A program made the translations under genes and the position numbers. Positions 17,403 to 25,837 of a stretch of 64,000 bases of DNA are shown piece by piece. The DNA comes from Kribbella pratensis (lineage in GTDB: Bacteria > Actinomycetota > Actinomycetes > Propionibacteriales > Kribbellaceae): contig NZ_SODP01000003.1 of NCBI RefSeq assembly GCF_004365355.1, positions 186,001-250,000 of the forward strand, written 5' to 3'. How positions within the stretch are numbered: the stretch's first letter is position 1; each line of letters starts with the position of its first letter. The notes below the pieces were generated by a model. That model was not told the origin of the DNA. It was given only the letters and a program-made list of their open reading frames with translations, and ran no database searches.

Positions 17403-18749
17403 ATGGGGCGTTTGTTCGGTACGGACGGAGTCCGTGGCCTGGCGAACGTGGACCTGACCGCGGAGCTGGCGCTCGACCTGTCGGTCGCGGCAGCTCACGT
17501 ACTCGGCGAGGCCGGTGCCTTCGAAGGGCACCGGCCGCGCGCCGTTGTGGGCCGGGATCCTCGTGCCAGTGGTGAGTTCCTCGAAGCCGCCGTCGTCGCT
17601 GGTCTTGCCAGCGCCGGCGTCGATGTCGTCCGGCTCGGCGTCCTGCCGACCCCGGCCGTCGCGTACCTGACCGGCTCGACCGGCGCCGATCTCGGTGTGA
17701 TGCTGTCCGCCAGCCACAACCCGATGCCGGACAACGGCATCAAGTTCCTGGCCCGCGGCGGGATCAAGCTCGACGACGTGATCGAGGACGCCATCGAGGC
17801 CCGGATGAACGAGGAGTGGCAGCGCCCGACCGGCGCTGACGTCGGCCGGGTCACCGACGACGGGCAGGGCTTCGAGACCTATGTCTCGCACCTGGTCCGC
17901 TCGGCCCCGAACCGGTTCGACGGTCTCAAGGTCGTCATCGACTGCGCGAACGGCGCGGCCTCGCAGACCGCGCCGGAGGCACTGCGCCGGCTCGGCGCGG
18001 AGGTGGTCACGGTCGCTGCCGCGCCGGATGGCCTGAACATCAACCTGAACTGCGGATCCACGCATATCGAGGGTCTGCAGCGTGAGGTGATCGGTCACCG
18101 CGCGGACGTCGGCATCGCGCTCGACGGCGACGCGGACCGCTGCCTGGCGGTGGACGCGAACGGCGAGCTCGTCGACGGCGACCAGATCCTCGCGGTCCTG
18201 GCGCTCGCGATGCGCGACAGCGGCCGGCTGTCGAACGACACGGTCGTCGCGACCGTGATGAGCAACCTGGGCTTCGTCCAGGCGATGGTGCGGGAGCGGA
18301 TCGCGGTCGAGCAGACCAAGGTCGGCGACCGGTACGTGCTCGAGGCAATGAAGGCCGGCGGCCACAAGCTCGGCGGTGAGCAGTCCGGGCACGTGATCCT
18401 GTCCGACCACGCCACCACCGGCGACGGCACGCTGACCGCGGTCATGCTGCTGGCCCGGGTCGCGCAGACGGGGAAGACCCTGGCCGATCTGGCCGGCGCG
18501 ATGACCCGCCTCCCGCAGGTCCTGGTCAATGTGAAGGACGTGGACAAGAACCGCGCAGGCACCGATGCCGCAGTCCAGTCCGCCGTCGCGGATGCCACCT
18601 CCCGACTGGGTGACTCGGGCCGGGTTCTGCTCCGCCCGTCGGGCACCGAGCCGCTCGTCCGCGTCATGGTCGAGGCCGAGTCCTCGGACACCGCACACGA
18701 GATCGCCCATTCCCTCGCCGACGTCGTCGCGACTTCGCTCAAGCTGTAG
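17403..18749 (+). CDS. glmM: Phosphoglucosamine mutase
   Basis: Interconverts glucosamine-6-phosphate and glucosamine-1-phosphate on the way to UDP-GlcNAc for cell-wall synthesis. The 448-aa protein starts [12 protein letters not shown], has the active phosphoserine loop SASHNP (phospho-Ser ~104), the Mg loop DGDADR and the phosphate-binding [14 protein letters not shown]. It lies 7 nt after rpsI, as in many actinobacteria, and ends at a strong terminator. Confidence 0.96.
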   Translation: MGRLFGTDGVRGLANVDLTAELALDLSVAAAHVLGEAGAFEGHRPRAVVGRDPRASGEFLEAAVVAGLASAGVDVVRLGVLPTPAVAYLTGSTGADLGVMLSASHNPMPDNGIKFLARGGIKLDDVIEDAIEARMNEEWQRPTGADVGRVTDDGQGFETYVSHLVRSAPNRFDGLKVVIDCANGAASQTAPEALRRLGAEVVTVAAAPDGLNINLNCGSTHIEGLQREVIGHRADVGIALDGDADRCLAVDANGELVDGDQILAVLALAMRDSGRLSNDTVVATVMSNLGFVQAMVRERIAVEQTKVGDRYVLEAMKAGGHKLGGEQSGHVILSDHATTGDGTLTAVMLLARVAQTGKTLADLAGAMTRLPQVLVNVKDVDKNRAGTDAAVQSAVADATSRLGDSGRVLLRPSGTEPLVRVMVEAESSDTAHEIAHSLADVVATSLKL

Positions 18750-18763
18750 AACTCTGCACAACC

Positions 18764-18801
18764 AAGGACGCCGGAGAGCCGCCAGGCTCTCCGGCGTCCT
18801 T
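18764..18801 (+). terminator. Intrinsic terminator after glmM
   Basis: A 17-bp perfect stem (18764-18780 and 18785-18801) with a 4-nt loop, followed by TGCGTT. It ends the rplM-rpsI-glmM transcript. Confidence 0.88.
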
Positions 18802-18936
18802 GCGTTCGCGGTCGTTGTGCCTAAGGACAGGAGGTAGTGCCGATTTCGTCGCCGTGGCGGCGGCTCTCAGGCGTGAGGTCTGGTTCAGTGGGCGTATACG
18901 TCCTGTCGTTACGGCACCATCACCGGAGGGATGAGC

Positions 18937-19755
18937 GTGGAGCGGGAGTTGGGATTGTTCCTGCATCTGGCGCGCACGTTGAACTACGGGCGGACCAGCC
19001 TCGAGTGCCATGTGAGCGCGGCGACACTGACCCGGACCATCCAGCGGCTGGAGAGGCGGGTCGGCGCCCGGTTGCTGGATCGCGGGCCGCGGGGTGTCGT
19101 ACTGACCGAAGAGGGTCGGCGGTTCACGGCGTACGCCGAGCAGGCGCTGGAGCTGTGGGGCGACTACCAGGCCGGATCCGACGAGCCGGCCGGGCTGACC
19201 GGCGACCTGCGGATCTTCGCCACCGTCACGGCATGCCAGACTCTTCTGCCCGACCTTCTCGAGCCGTTGCGGGCAACGCATCCGCAGATCCGGCTCGATG
19301 TGCGGACCGGTGATGCCGCGGCCGCTCTCGCGCGACTCGACGAGGGCGAGGTCGATGCAGCCGTCGCGGGTATCCCGAAGCGCCTTCCGCAGACGCTCGT
19401 GAGTCGACCGGTGGCAGTCACGGACCTCGTGCTGGTGCACGCCCGGGACAGCGAGCCCGACGGGTCGTACGTCGTACCCGCGCGCGGCCTGGTTCGGGAG
19501 ACGGCGTTCCGGTGGTTCCGCAGATCGGGGGTGAAGCCAACGATCGCCGCGGAGCCGGACGGGCACGAGGCGCTGCTTGCCCTGGTGGCGCTGGGATGCG
19601 GGACCGGCGTCGTGCCGCGGCTGGTGCTGGACTCGTCGGCGGTGCGCGAGCGGCTGGTCGAAGTGCCGGCGGAGCTGGGGGAGCTGACTATCGGGCTTTG
19701 CGTGCGGCGCGGCGACCTGCGGAGGCCTTTGGTTGCGGCGCTTTGGGGGCTGTGA
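18937..19755 (+). CDS. LysR-family regulator, IlvY-like
   Basis: A 272-aa regulator. The N-terminal wHTH (LGLFLHLARTLNYGRTS...VSAATLTRTIQRLERRVG) is very like E. coli IlvY, the activator of ilvC, by memory of that family; an effector-binding domain follows. I chose GTG 18937 because GGAGGG (18925-18930) is 6 nt upstream; ATG 18931 abuts it. No ilvC is adjacent, but a long-form KARI gene lies 6 kb downstream. Its last 68 nt overlap the convergent LacI gene. Confidence 0.8.
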   Translation: MERELGLFLHLARTLNYGRTSLECHVSAATLTRTIQRLERRVGARLLDRGPRGVVLTEEGRRFTAYAEQALELWGDYQAGSDEPAGLTGDLRIFATVTACQTLLPDLLEPLRATHPQIRLDVRTGDAAAALARLDEGEVDAAVAGIPKRLPQTLVSRPVAVTDLVLVHARDSEPDGSYVVPARGLVRETAFRWFRRSGVKPTIAAEPDGHEALLALVALGCGTGVVPRLVLDSSAVRERLVEVPAELGELTIGLCVRRGDLRRPLVAALWGL

Positions 19756-20749
19756 CCGTCGCTCCGGGGAAGAGTTTGGCGGGGACCAGTTGGGGCGGGA
19801 GCGGGTCGGCGCCTTCGAGTTCGCGGATCAGAGCCTCGGTGCCGAGCTGGCCGAGCTCGGGCCCCGGGGTTCGCATCATCGTGAGCTCGGGATCCGTCAT
19901 CGCCGCGGTTTCCGGGACCATCAGCAGGGACAGGACCGACACGTCGGCGGGGATCTCGCGACCGCTGCGCCTCAGGCCGGCGACGACGCCGAGCGCGGCG
20001 TACTCGTTCAGGACCAGGACCGCTGTCGTCTCCGGATGCTCGGCCAGCAAGCGCTCCGCGGCCAGCTTGCCGGCCTGAGTGGTGTCCGAACAGGGCAGGA
20101 CGACGACGGGCAGTCCGTACGACGCGGCGACCCGGCGATAGGCGTCCTCGGTCCGGACCCAGGGACCGTAGGCGTGGAACCGCGGATCGTCCAGATCGCC
20201 CGAGATCAAGGCCATTTCGCGATGCCCGTGGTCGTACAGATGCTTCACCGCATCCTCGACCGTCGTGTCGAAGTCGATGTCGACGTGCGACAAACCCTCG
20301 AGCTCGGTCGTCCGGCCGATCAACGCGAACGGCGTACCGGCCTGCTGCAGTACGTCGACTCGCGGATCGTCCAGCTGCACCTCCATCAGCACGACGCCGT
20401 CGACCAGGCCCTGCCCGAGCAGCTCTCGCAGTTCGACCCCGTCGTTGCCGACTGGCCAGAGCACCAGGTGGTAGTCCTCCTTGCGTGCCGCCTCGGCCGC
20501 GCTGGTGAAGAACTCCGCGGTCGACATCCCGAACCGGTGCTCGAGCGCCGGGTAGGCCATCGCGATGATGTGCGTACGCCGACTGGCCAGCGCGCGGGCC
20601 ACCATGTTGCGTCGATAGCCGAGTTCGACCATCGCCTGCTCGATCCGCGCCCGGGTCGCCGCCGTCACCGGTTTGGTGTCGTTCAGCAGGAACGAGACGG
20701 TCGCGATCGACACCCCGGCACGCTGAGCGACGTCCCGCATCGTGACCAT
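19688..20749 (-). CDS. LacI-family repressor of the downstream sugar operon
   Basis: A 353-aa LacI protein: HTH MRDVAQRAGVSIATVSFLLNDTKPV, hinge helix VARALASRRT, periplasmic-binding-like effector domain. SD GAGGGGGATTCG before the ATG. Divergent from the binding-protein gene across 147 nt with two LacI-type operators, so it likely represses the transport operon until sugar binds, like ThuR in rhizobia. The basic C-terminal tail (KASAGRRAARKAR) is encoded antisense to the end of the LysR gene. Confidence 0.88.
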   Translation of the reverse strand: MVTMRDVAQRAGVSIATVSFLLNDTKPVTAATRARIEQAMVELGYRRNMVARALASRRTHIIAMAYPALEHRFGMSTAEFFTSAAEAARKEDYHLVLWPVGNDGVELRELLGQGLVDGVVLMEVQLDDPRVDVLQQAGTPFALIGRTTELEGLSHVDIDFDTTVEDAVKHLYDHGHREMALISGDLDDPRFHAYGPWVRTEDAYRRVAASYGLPVVVLPCSDTTQAGKLAAERLLAEHPETTAVLVLNEYAALGVVAGLRRSGREIPADVSVLSLLMVPETAAMTDPELTMMRTPGPELGQLGTEALIRELEGADPLPPQLVPAKLFPGATVTAPKAPQPKASAGRRAARKAR

Positions 20750-20768
20750 CGAATCCCCCTCTGAACTC

Positions 20769-20798
20769 TTGACAGCGATGTGACCTACGGAACATAGT
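20769..20798 (+). promoter_or_regulatory. Likely promoter of the thu-like operon
   Basis: TTGACA (20769-20774), 18-nt spacer, CATAGT (20793-20798). The two LacI-type operators lie just downstream of the predicted start, well placed for repression. Confidence 0.5.
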
Positions 20799-20812
20799 CC
20801 TTCAACGCCTCA

Positions 20813-20827
20813 GTTAAGCGGTTTACC
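20813..20827. promoter_or_regulatory. LacI-type operator 1
   Basis: Reads GGTAAACCGCTTAAC on the minus strand, close to the TTAA-n-CG-n-TTAA type bound by actinobacterial LacI sugar repressors. It matches operator 2 at GGT-n-AA-n-CGCTTA. Confidence 0.6.
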
Positions 20828-20867
20828 GCCCAATCGACAAGTGCAGCACGGTTTTCCCTCGTCCGTT

Positions 20868-20882
20868 GGTTAAACGCTTAGA
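20868..20882. promoter_or_regulatory. LacI-type operator 2
   Basis: GGTTAAACGCTTAGA, 55 bp from operator 1 and directly before the AAGGAG ribosome binding site of the binding-protein gene. Confidence 0.6.
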
Positions 20883-20896
20883 AGGAGTCCGATGTC

Positions 20897-22132
20897 ATGA
20901 TCAGCAAGCGGATCGCCGCCGCGCTGGCGGGTGCGACGACGGTGTCGCTCCTGCTGGTCGCCTGCGGTGACAACGGCGGCGGTGGCCAGTCGTCGTCATC
21001 GTCCGGCGACAGCGTCAAGAGCCTCACGATCCTGGACTACTACAACAACGACCCGGACAAATCCCTTGTCCAGAAGGGACTTGACTCCTGCGCGTCGCAG
21101 CTCGGCATCACGATCCAACGGGAGACGGTGCCTGGTGACACCTTGATCCAGAAGGTGCTGCAGCAGGCGTCCTCGAAGACGCTGCCCGACGTGCTGATGC
21201 TCGACAACCCCGACGTACAGCAGATCGCCGCGACCGGCGCGCTGGCGCCCCTGAACGACATGGGGCTGAACGGCGACGGAGTCATCAAGGGCATGGTCGA
21301 CGCGACGTCGTACCAGGGCAAGCTCTACGGACTCGCGCCGGTGACCAACACGATCGCGTTGTTCTACAACAAGGACATGCTGGCCGAGGCCGGCGTCCAG
21401 CCACCGAAGACCTGGGACGAGCTGAAGGCCGCGGCCAAGAAGCTCACCAAGCCCGGCCGGTACGGAATGGCGTTCAACGCGAACGCGACGTACGAAGGTT
21501 CGTGGCAGTTCCTGCCGGCGATGTGGACCAACGGCGGTGACGAGACCGACCTGACCAGCCCGCAGGTGGCCGAAGCCCTGCAACTGTGGGTGGACCTGGT
21601 GAAGTCGGGTTCGGCGTCGAAGAGCGTCATCAACTGGACCCAGGGCGACGTCAACGACCAGTTCATCGCTGGCAAGGCCGCGATGATGGTGAACGGGCCC
21701 TGGCAGATCCCGGCGCTGAACAAGTACCCCAAGATCAAGTGGGACGTGGTCACGTTCCCGCTGAACAAGCCGGACCAGACGCCGGTCGCACCGCTCGGCG
21801 GCGAGGCCTGGACCGTCCCGCTGAACAAGGACCAGGCCAAGCAGCAGAAGGCCGCGGACTTCGTGAAGTGCCTGAACTCGGACGCGAACGAGCTGGCCTG
21901 GGCGAAGGCCCGGTTCACCCTCCCGACCAAGCTCGCGCTGCTCGACCAGTACGCCAAGGACGTGCCATCGATGAAGGCCTTCGCCGAGCAGGTGAAGACC
22001 GCCCGCGCGCGGACCGGCAAGCTCGGCGACAAGTGGCCCGACGCGGCGAAGGTGATCTACCAGGCCATCCAGCTGGCGCTGACCGGTAAGGCCTCTGCCC
22101 AGGACGCCTTCAAGCAGGCCTCCGGGGGCTGA
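20897..22132 (+). CDS. ABC sugar-binding lipoprotein (ThuE-like)
   Basis: A 411-aa extracellular solute-binding protein, family 1 (MalE-like). Signal peptide with lipobox LLVAC, Cys at ~23, then a Gly/Ser linker and two-lobed binding fold (ALAPLNDMGLNGDG, AMMVNGPWQIPAL are typical). SD AAGGAG. First gene of an operon with two permeases, a ThuA-like and a Gfo/Idh-type gene, which points to trehalose or a related disaccharide by analogy with rhizobial thuEFGKAB. Confidence 0.88.
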   Translation: MISKRIAAALAGATTVSLLLVACGDNGGGGQSSSSSGDSVKSLTILDYYNNDPDKSLVQKGLDSCASQLGITIQRETVPGDTLIQKVLQQASSKTLPDVLMLDNPDVQQIAATGALAPLNDMGLNGDGVIKGMVDATSYQGKLYGLAPVTNTIALFYNKDMLAEAGVQPPKTWDELKAAAKKLTKPGRYGMAFNANATYEGSWQFLPAMWTNGGDETDLTSPQVAEALQLWVDLVKSGSASKSVINWTQGDVNDQFIAGKAAMMVNGPWQIPALNKYPKIKWDVVTFPLNKPDQTPVAPLGGEAWTVPLNKDQAKQQKAADFVKCLNSDANELAWAKARFTLPTKLALLDQYAKDVPSMKAFAEQVKTARARTGKLGDKWPDAAKVIYQAIQLALTGKASAQDAFKQASGG

Positions 22133-22136
22133 TCCG

Positions 22137-23075
22137 ATGGTGGTACTCACACGTACGACGGTGGCCGGCCGCGAGCGCGTTCGCGGCCGGCGCCGCCGGG
22201 GCGAGGACCTGACCAAGGTCCTGTTCGTGCTCCCGGCCGCGGTGGCGATGATCGCCCTGTTCGGCTACCCGGTGGTGAAGAACCTGCTGATGAGTCTGCA
22301 GGACTACACCCTGAAGACGTTCTTCACCGGCGTCGCGCCGTGGGTCGGGCTGCAGAACTACTCCACGGTGGTGCACGACAAGCTGTTCGCGGACGCGATG
22401 CTCAACACCGCGCTGTTCACAATCGGGTCGATCGCATTCCAGTTCGTGATCGGGCTCGGCCTGGCGCTGTTCTTCCGGAATCGCTTCCCGCTCGGCGGCC
22501 TGCTGCGCTCCCTGCTCCTGCTGCCGTGGCTGCTGCCGCTGATCGTGTCGAGTGCTACCTGGCGCTCGATCCTCGAGCAGGACAGCGGCATCCTCAACCG
22601 GACCCTGATGGGCCTGCACATCGTCAACGATCCGGTGCCGTGGCTGAACTCGCCGTCGGTCGCGCTGATCGCGGTGATCGGCGTGAACATCTGGATCGGC
22701 ATCCCGTTCAACGTGACGCTGCTGTACTCCGGTCTGTCCGAGATCCCGGACGAGTTGTACGAAGCCGGGCAGCTCGACGGCGCGACCGGATGGCGCGCGT
22801 TCTTCCACATCACCTGGCCGAACCTGCGCTCGGTGGCGGGTGTGGTGCTGATGCTCGGGGTCGTCTACACGATCAAGGTCCTCGACATCATCCTCGGCCT
22901 CACCGGCGGTGGACCGGCGAACGCGACGCAGACGCTCGCCACCCAGTCGTACGAGAAATCCTTTGTGGACTTCAAGTTCGGGCAGGGCGCCGCGTTGAGC
23001 AACATCCTGATCGCGATCTCGTTCGTGTTCGCGATCTTCTACCTGCGCAGCACCCGCCGCGCGGTCGACGAGTAG
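22137..23075 (+). CDS. ABC sugar permease 1 (ThuF/MalF-like)
   Basis: A 312-aa inner membrane protein with about six transmembrane helices and the EAA loop YEAGQLDGATGWRAFFHITWP that docks the ATPase. Starts 4 nt after the binding-protein stop. No ATPase gene is in the operon; actinobacteria commonly share one MsiK-type ATPase encoded elsewhere, which is inferred here. Confidence 0.9.
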   Translation: MVVLTRTTVAGRERVRGRRRRGEDLTKVLFVLPAAVAMIALFGYPVVKNLLMSLQDYTLKTFFTGVAPWVGLQNYSTVVHDKLFADAMLNTALFTIGSIAFQFVIGLGLALFFRNRFPLGGLLRSLLLLPWLLPLIVSSATWRSILEQDSGILNRTLMGLHIVNDPVPWLNSPSVALIAVIGVNIWIGIPFNVTLLYSGLSEIPDELYEAGQLDGATGWRAFFHITWPNLRSVAGVVLMLGVVYTIKVLDIILGLTGGGPANATQTLATQSYEKSFVDFKFGQGAALSNILIAISFVFAIFYLRSTRRAVDE

Positions 23076-23084
23076 GAGGTCAGC

Positions 23085-23885
23085 ATGCGACGTACGGCGT
23101 ACACCGTCATCGGGATCGTGATCCTGGCCGTGATGCTATTCCCGGTCTACTGGATGGTCAACGCGTCCCTGCAGCCGTCCGGGAACACGTTGACCGCCGG
23201 CTTCCTGCCGTTGCACCCGACGTTCACCGGCTACAAGCGCGCCCTCGACGAGCAGGGCGGCAACCTCGTCACCAGCATGATCATCGCGGCCGGGACCGTC
23301 GTCCTCAGTCTCGCGATCGCGACCCCGTGTGCGTACGCGCTCTCGCAGTTCCGCTCCCGCTGGGTGTCGATCGGGCTGCTGGCGATCCTGATCTCGCAGA
23401 TGATCCCGGGGATCGTGATCGCGAACGCGTTGTACACGGCGTACGAACGGATCGGGCTGCTGAACTCGATCCCCGGTCTGATCGTGGCGAACTGCAGCAG
23501 CGGGATACCGTTCGCGATCCTGATCCTGCGGTCGTTCATGATGTCGCTGCCGCCGTCGCTGGTGGAGGCCGCGCGGGTGGACGGCGCCGGGCTGTTCCGG
23601 GCGTTCGTGGCGATCGTGCTGCCGATCAGCAGGAACTCGCTGATCACCGCGGGACTGTTCAGTTTCCTCTTCTCCTGGAGCGACTTCCTGTTCGCGCTGA
23701 CGCTGACCACGAAGGGCGGCGTACGGCCGGTGACGCTGGGGATCTACCAGTACCTCGGCACGCAGGTGCAGAACTGGAACGCGGTGATGGCGACCGCGGT
23801 GCTCTCGGCGATCCCGGCCATCGTGCTGCTGGTCGCCGCGCAGAAGTACATCGCCGCCGGTGCCATCGGCGGGGCAGTCAAATAA
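23085..23885 (+). CDS. ABC sugar permease 2 (ThuG/MalG-like)
   Basis: A 266-aa permease with six predicted helices and EAA loop VEAARVDGAGLFRAFVAIVLP. Strong SD GGAGGT 6 nt before the ATG. Partner of the preceding permease. Confidence 0.9.
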   Translation: MRRTAYTVIGIVILAVMLFPVYWMVNASLQPSGNTLTAGFLPLHPTFTGYKRALDEQGGNLVTSMIIAAGTVVLSLAIATPCAYALSQFRSRWVSIGLLAILISQMIPGIVIANALYTAYERIGLLNSIPGLIVANCSSGIPFAILILRSFMMSLPPSLVEAARVDGAGLFRAFVAIVLPISRNSLITAGLFSFLFSWSDFLFALTLTTKGGVRPVTLGIYQYLGTQVQNWNAVMATAVLSAIPAIVLLVAAQKYIAAGAIGGAVK

Positions 23886-23904
23886 CCCTTTAAGGACAAC
23901 GAAT

Positions 23905-24678
23905 ATGACGTTGAACGTACTCGTCTGGGGCGAGAACCGGCACGAGCAGATCGAGCCGCACGTCCGCGAGATCTACCCGGACGGCATGCACGAGACCATC
24001 GCCGCCGGTATCCGCGAGAACCTCTCCGACGCCAAGGTCTCCACCACGACGCTGGACGAGCCGGAGCACGGCCTGACCGACGAGGTGCTGGCCGGGACCG
24101 ACGTCCTCGTGTGGTGGGGGCATGCCGCGCACGGTGAGGTCGACGACAAGGTGGTCGATCGCGTGTACCAGCACGTCCTGTCGGGTATGGGCCTGATCGT
24201 GCTGCACTCCGGTCACTGGTCCAAGATCTTCGGCAAGCTGATGGGTACGACGTGCACCCTGCGCTGGCGCAGTGAGCGCGACCGCGAGCTGGTGTGGACG
24301 ATCAACCCGACACACCCGATCGCGCAGGGCGTCCCGCACCCGATCGTGATCGAGCAGCAGGAGATGTACGGCGAGTTCTTCGACATCCCGGTGCCGGACG
24401 AACTGGTCTTCGTGTCGTCGTTCTCCGGCGGCGAGGTGTTCCGCTCGGGCTGCACGTTCCGCCGCGGGCACGGCAAGATCTTCTACTTCTCACCCGGCGA
24501 CCAGGACTACCCGGTGTACCACCACAAGGACGTCCGCAAGGTGATCGCGAACGGCGTGAAGTGGGCTCGCACCGATCTGCCCGAGCGGGCGCTGCCGACC
24601 TTGCTGCGCTACGAGACCGACGACTTCTTCAACGGTCACGGCTACTCCGGCCCGATCGAGGAGCCCGCGGATGCCTGA
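23905..24678 (+). CDS. thuA: ThuA-like protein
   Basis: A 257-aa protein of the ThuA family (glutamine-amidotransferase-like fold): MTLNVLVWGENRHEQ, DVLVWWGHAAHGEV, GLIVLHSGHWSKIFGKLMGT. In rhizobia ThuA works with ThuB on 3-keto derivatives of trehalose, maltitol and sucrose-type sugars. It ends overlapping the next gene by 8 nt, so the pair is translationally coupled. The symbol reflects family and context; the substrate is inferred. Confidence 0.8.
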   Translation: MTLNVLVWGENRHEQIEPHVREIYPDGMHETIAAGIRENLSDAKVSTTTLDEPEHGLTDEVLAGTDVLVWWGHAAHGEVDDKVVDRVYQHVLSGMGLIVLHSGHWSKIFGKLMGTTCTLRWRSERDRELVWTINPTHPIAQGVPHPIVIEQQEMYGEFFDIPVPDELVFVSSFSGGEVFRSGCTFRRGHGKIFYFSPGDQDYPVYHHKDVRKVIANGVKWARTDLPERALPTLLRYETDDFFNGHGYSGPIEEPADA

Positions 24679-25762
24679 GCCCTTGCGGCTGATCCAGGTC
24701 GGCGCCGGCGGTATGGGCCGGGCCTGGCTCCGTACCATCGCCGCGAACGCGGACGTCGAGCTGGTCGGCCTGGTCGACCTGGACCTCGAAACCGCCCGGT
24801 CCGCCGCTGACCAGCACGGCTTCCCCGATCTCCCCATTGCGAGCTCTATCGACGAACTGAGCAAGGATGCTGACGCGGTCATCGACGTCACCGTCCCGGT
24901 CGCCCATCCGAAAGTCAGCGTCGACGCACTCCTCGGCGGCCTCCCGGTGCTGTGCGAGAAGCCACTGGCCGAGACAGTCCGCGAGTGCCTGGTCATGGTG
25001 GCGGCGAGCGAGGTCAGCGGGAAGCTGTTGATGGTCTCGCAATCCCGGCGCTACTTCCGCGCCGTGGCAGCCTTCCAACGGCAGTTGGCCGAGCTCGGGC
25101 CGATCGGCACGCTGTCGTGCGAGTTCTACAAAGCCCCCCACTTCAGCGGCTTCCGCGAACGCATGGCCGAACCGCTCCTCGTCGACATGGCGATCCACCA
25201 GTTCGACCTGTCCCGCAAGCTCATGGGGTCCGAGCCGGTCTCGGTGTACTGCGACTCGTACAACCCGCCCTGGAGCTGGTTCGACGGTAACGCCGCCGCG
25301 TCCGCGATCTTCACGTACGCCGACGGCTCCCGCTTCACCTTCACCGGCAGTTGGTGCGCCCCGGGCCTCGAAACCTCCTGGAACGGTTTCTGGCGCGCGA
25401 GCACCGCCGCCGGCACAGCAACCTGGGACGGCGACAACGCGCCCGTCGCCGAGCTCGTGTCGGGCGAGCCCCTGCCGGCCGTCATGTCCGACGAACCCCA
25501 GGAGATCGCCGGCTCGCTGGTCGAGTTCGTGAACGCGGTCCGTACGTCGGCAACCCCGCAATCCGAGGTCCATTCCAACGTCGTAAGCCTGGCGATGGTC
25601 GAAGCCGCCGTCCGCTCCGCCACCACCGGAGCCCCGGTCCGCATCGCCGACGTCATCACCGAGGCCCACACCGAGGCCATCGCCACCACCCAGGACCCAG
25701 CCCTGCAGGCAGCCCTCAAGTCCTGGCCCAACCCGCTCAAGGCAGTCGGTCTGGAGCCCTAG
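24671..25762 (+). CDS. thuB: Gfo/Idh/MocA oxidoreductase (ThuB-like)
   Basis: A 363-aa NAD(P)-dependent sugar dehydrogenase. Rossmann motif VGAGGMGRAW near the N-terminus, the family EKP motif (CEKPLAE) and the DMAIHQFDL segment in the catalytic half are present. Paired with ThuA in a binding-protein transporter operon, it probably oxidises the imported disaccharide at C3. Followed by a hairpin likely to end the operon. Confidence 0.8.
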   Translation: MPEPLRLIQVGAGGMGRAWLRTIAANADVELVGLVDLDLETARSAADQHGFPDLPIASSIDELSKDADAVIDVTVPVAHPKVSVDALLGGLPVLCEKPLAETVRECLVMVAASEVSGKLLMVSQSRRYFRAVAAFQRQLAELGPIGTLSCEFYKAPHFSGFRERMAEPLLVDMAIHQFDLSRKLMGSEPVSVYCDSYNPPWSWFDGNAAASAIFTYADGSRFTFTGSWCAPGLETSWNGFWRASTAAGTATWDGDNAPVAELVSGEPLPAVMSDEPQEIAGSLVEFVNAVRTSATPQSEVHSNVVSLAMVEAAVRSATTGAPVRIADVITEAHTEAIATTQDPALQAALKSWPNPLKAVGLEP

Positions 25763-25780
25763 CCTTTCAGTCCGTGCAAC

Positions 25781-25825
25781 AGGGCGGTGCGTACATTGCG
25801 CTTGCTGCAATGTGCGCACCGCCCT
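25781..25825 (+). terminator. 18-bp hairpin between thuB-like gene and KARI gene
   Basis: Arms 25781-25798 and 25808-25825 pair over 18 bp with one T-G wobble, 9-nt loop, then TTGAC. It ends only 12 nt before the KARI start codon, so besides terminating the sugar operon it could lie in the leader of the KARI mRNA. Confidence 0.65.
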
Positions 25826-25837
25826 TTGACTGGTGGC

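Noticed and set aside
18837-19313. Open frame with a good SD (AGGAGG) starting at GTG 18837
   Set aside because: It runs out of frame through the LysR gene and encodes an Arg-rich shadow. A short leader peptide cannot be excluded but nothing supports it.
25781-25825. T-box or other riboswitch before the KARI gene
   Set aside because: No T-box consensus, specifier loop or upstream leader; a simple hairpin explains the sequence.
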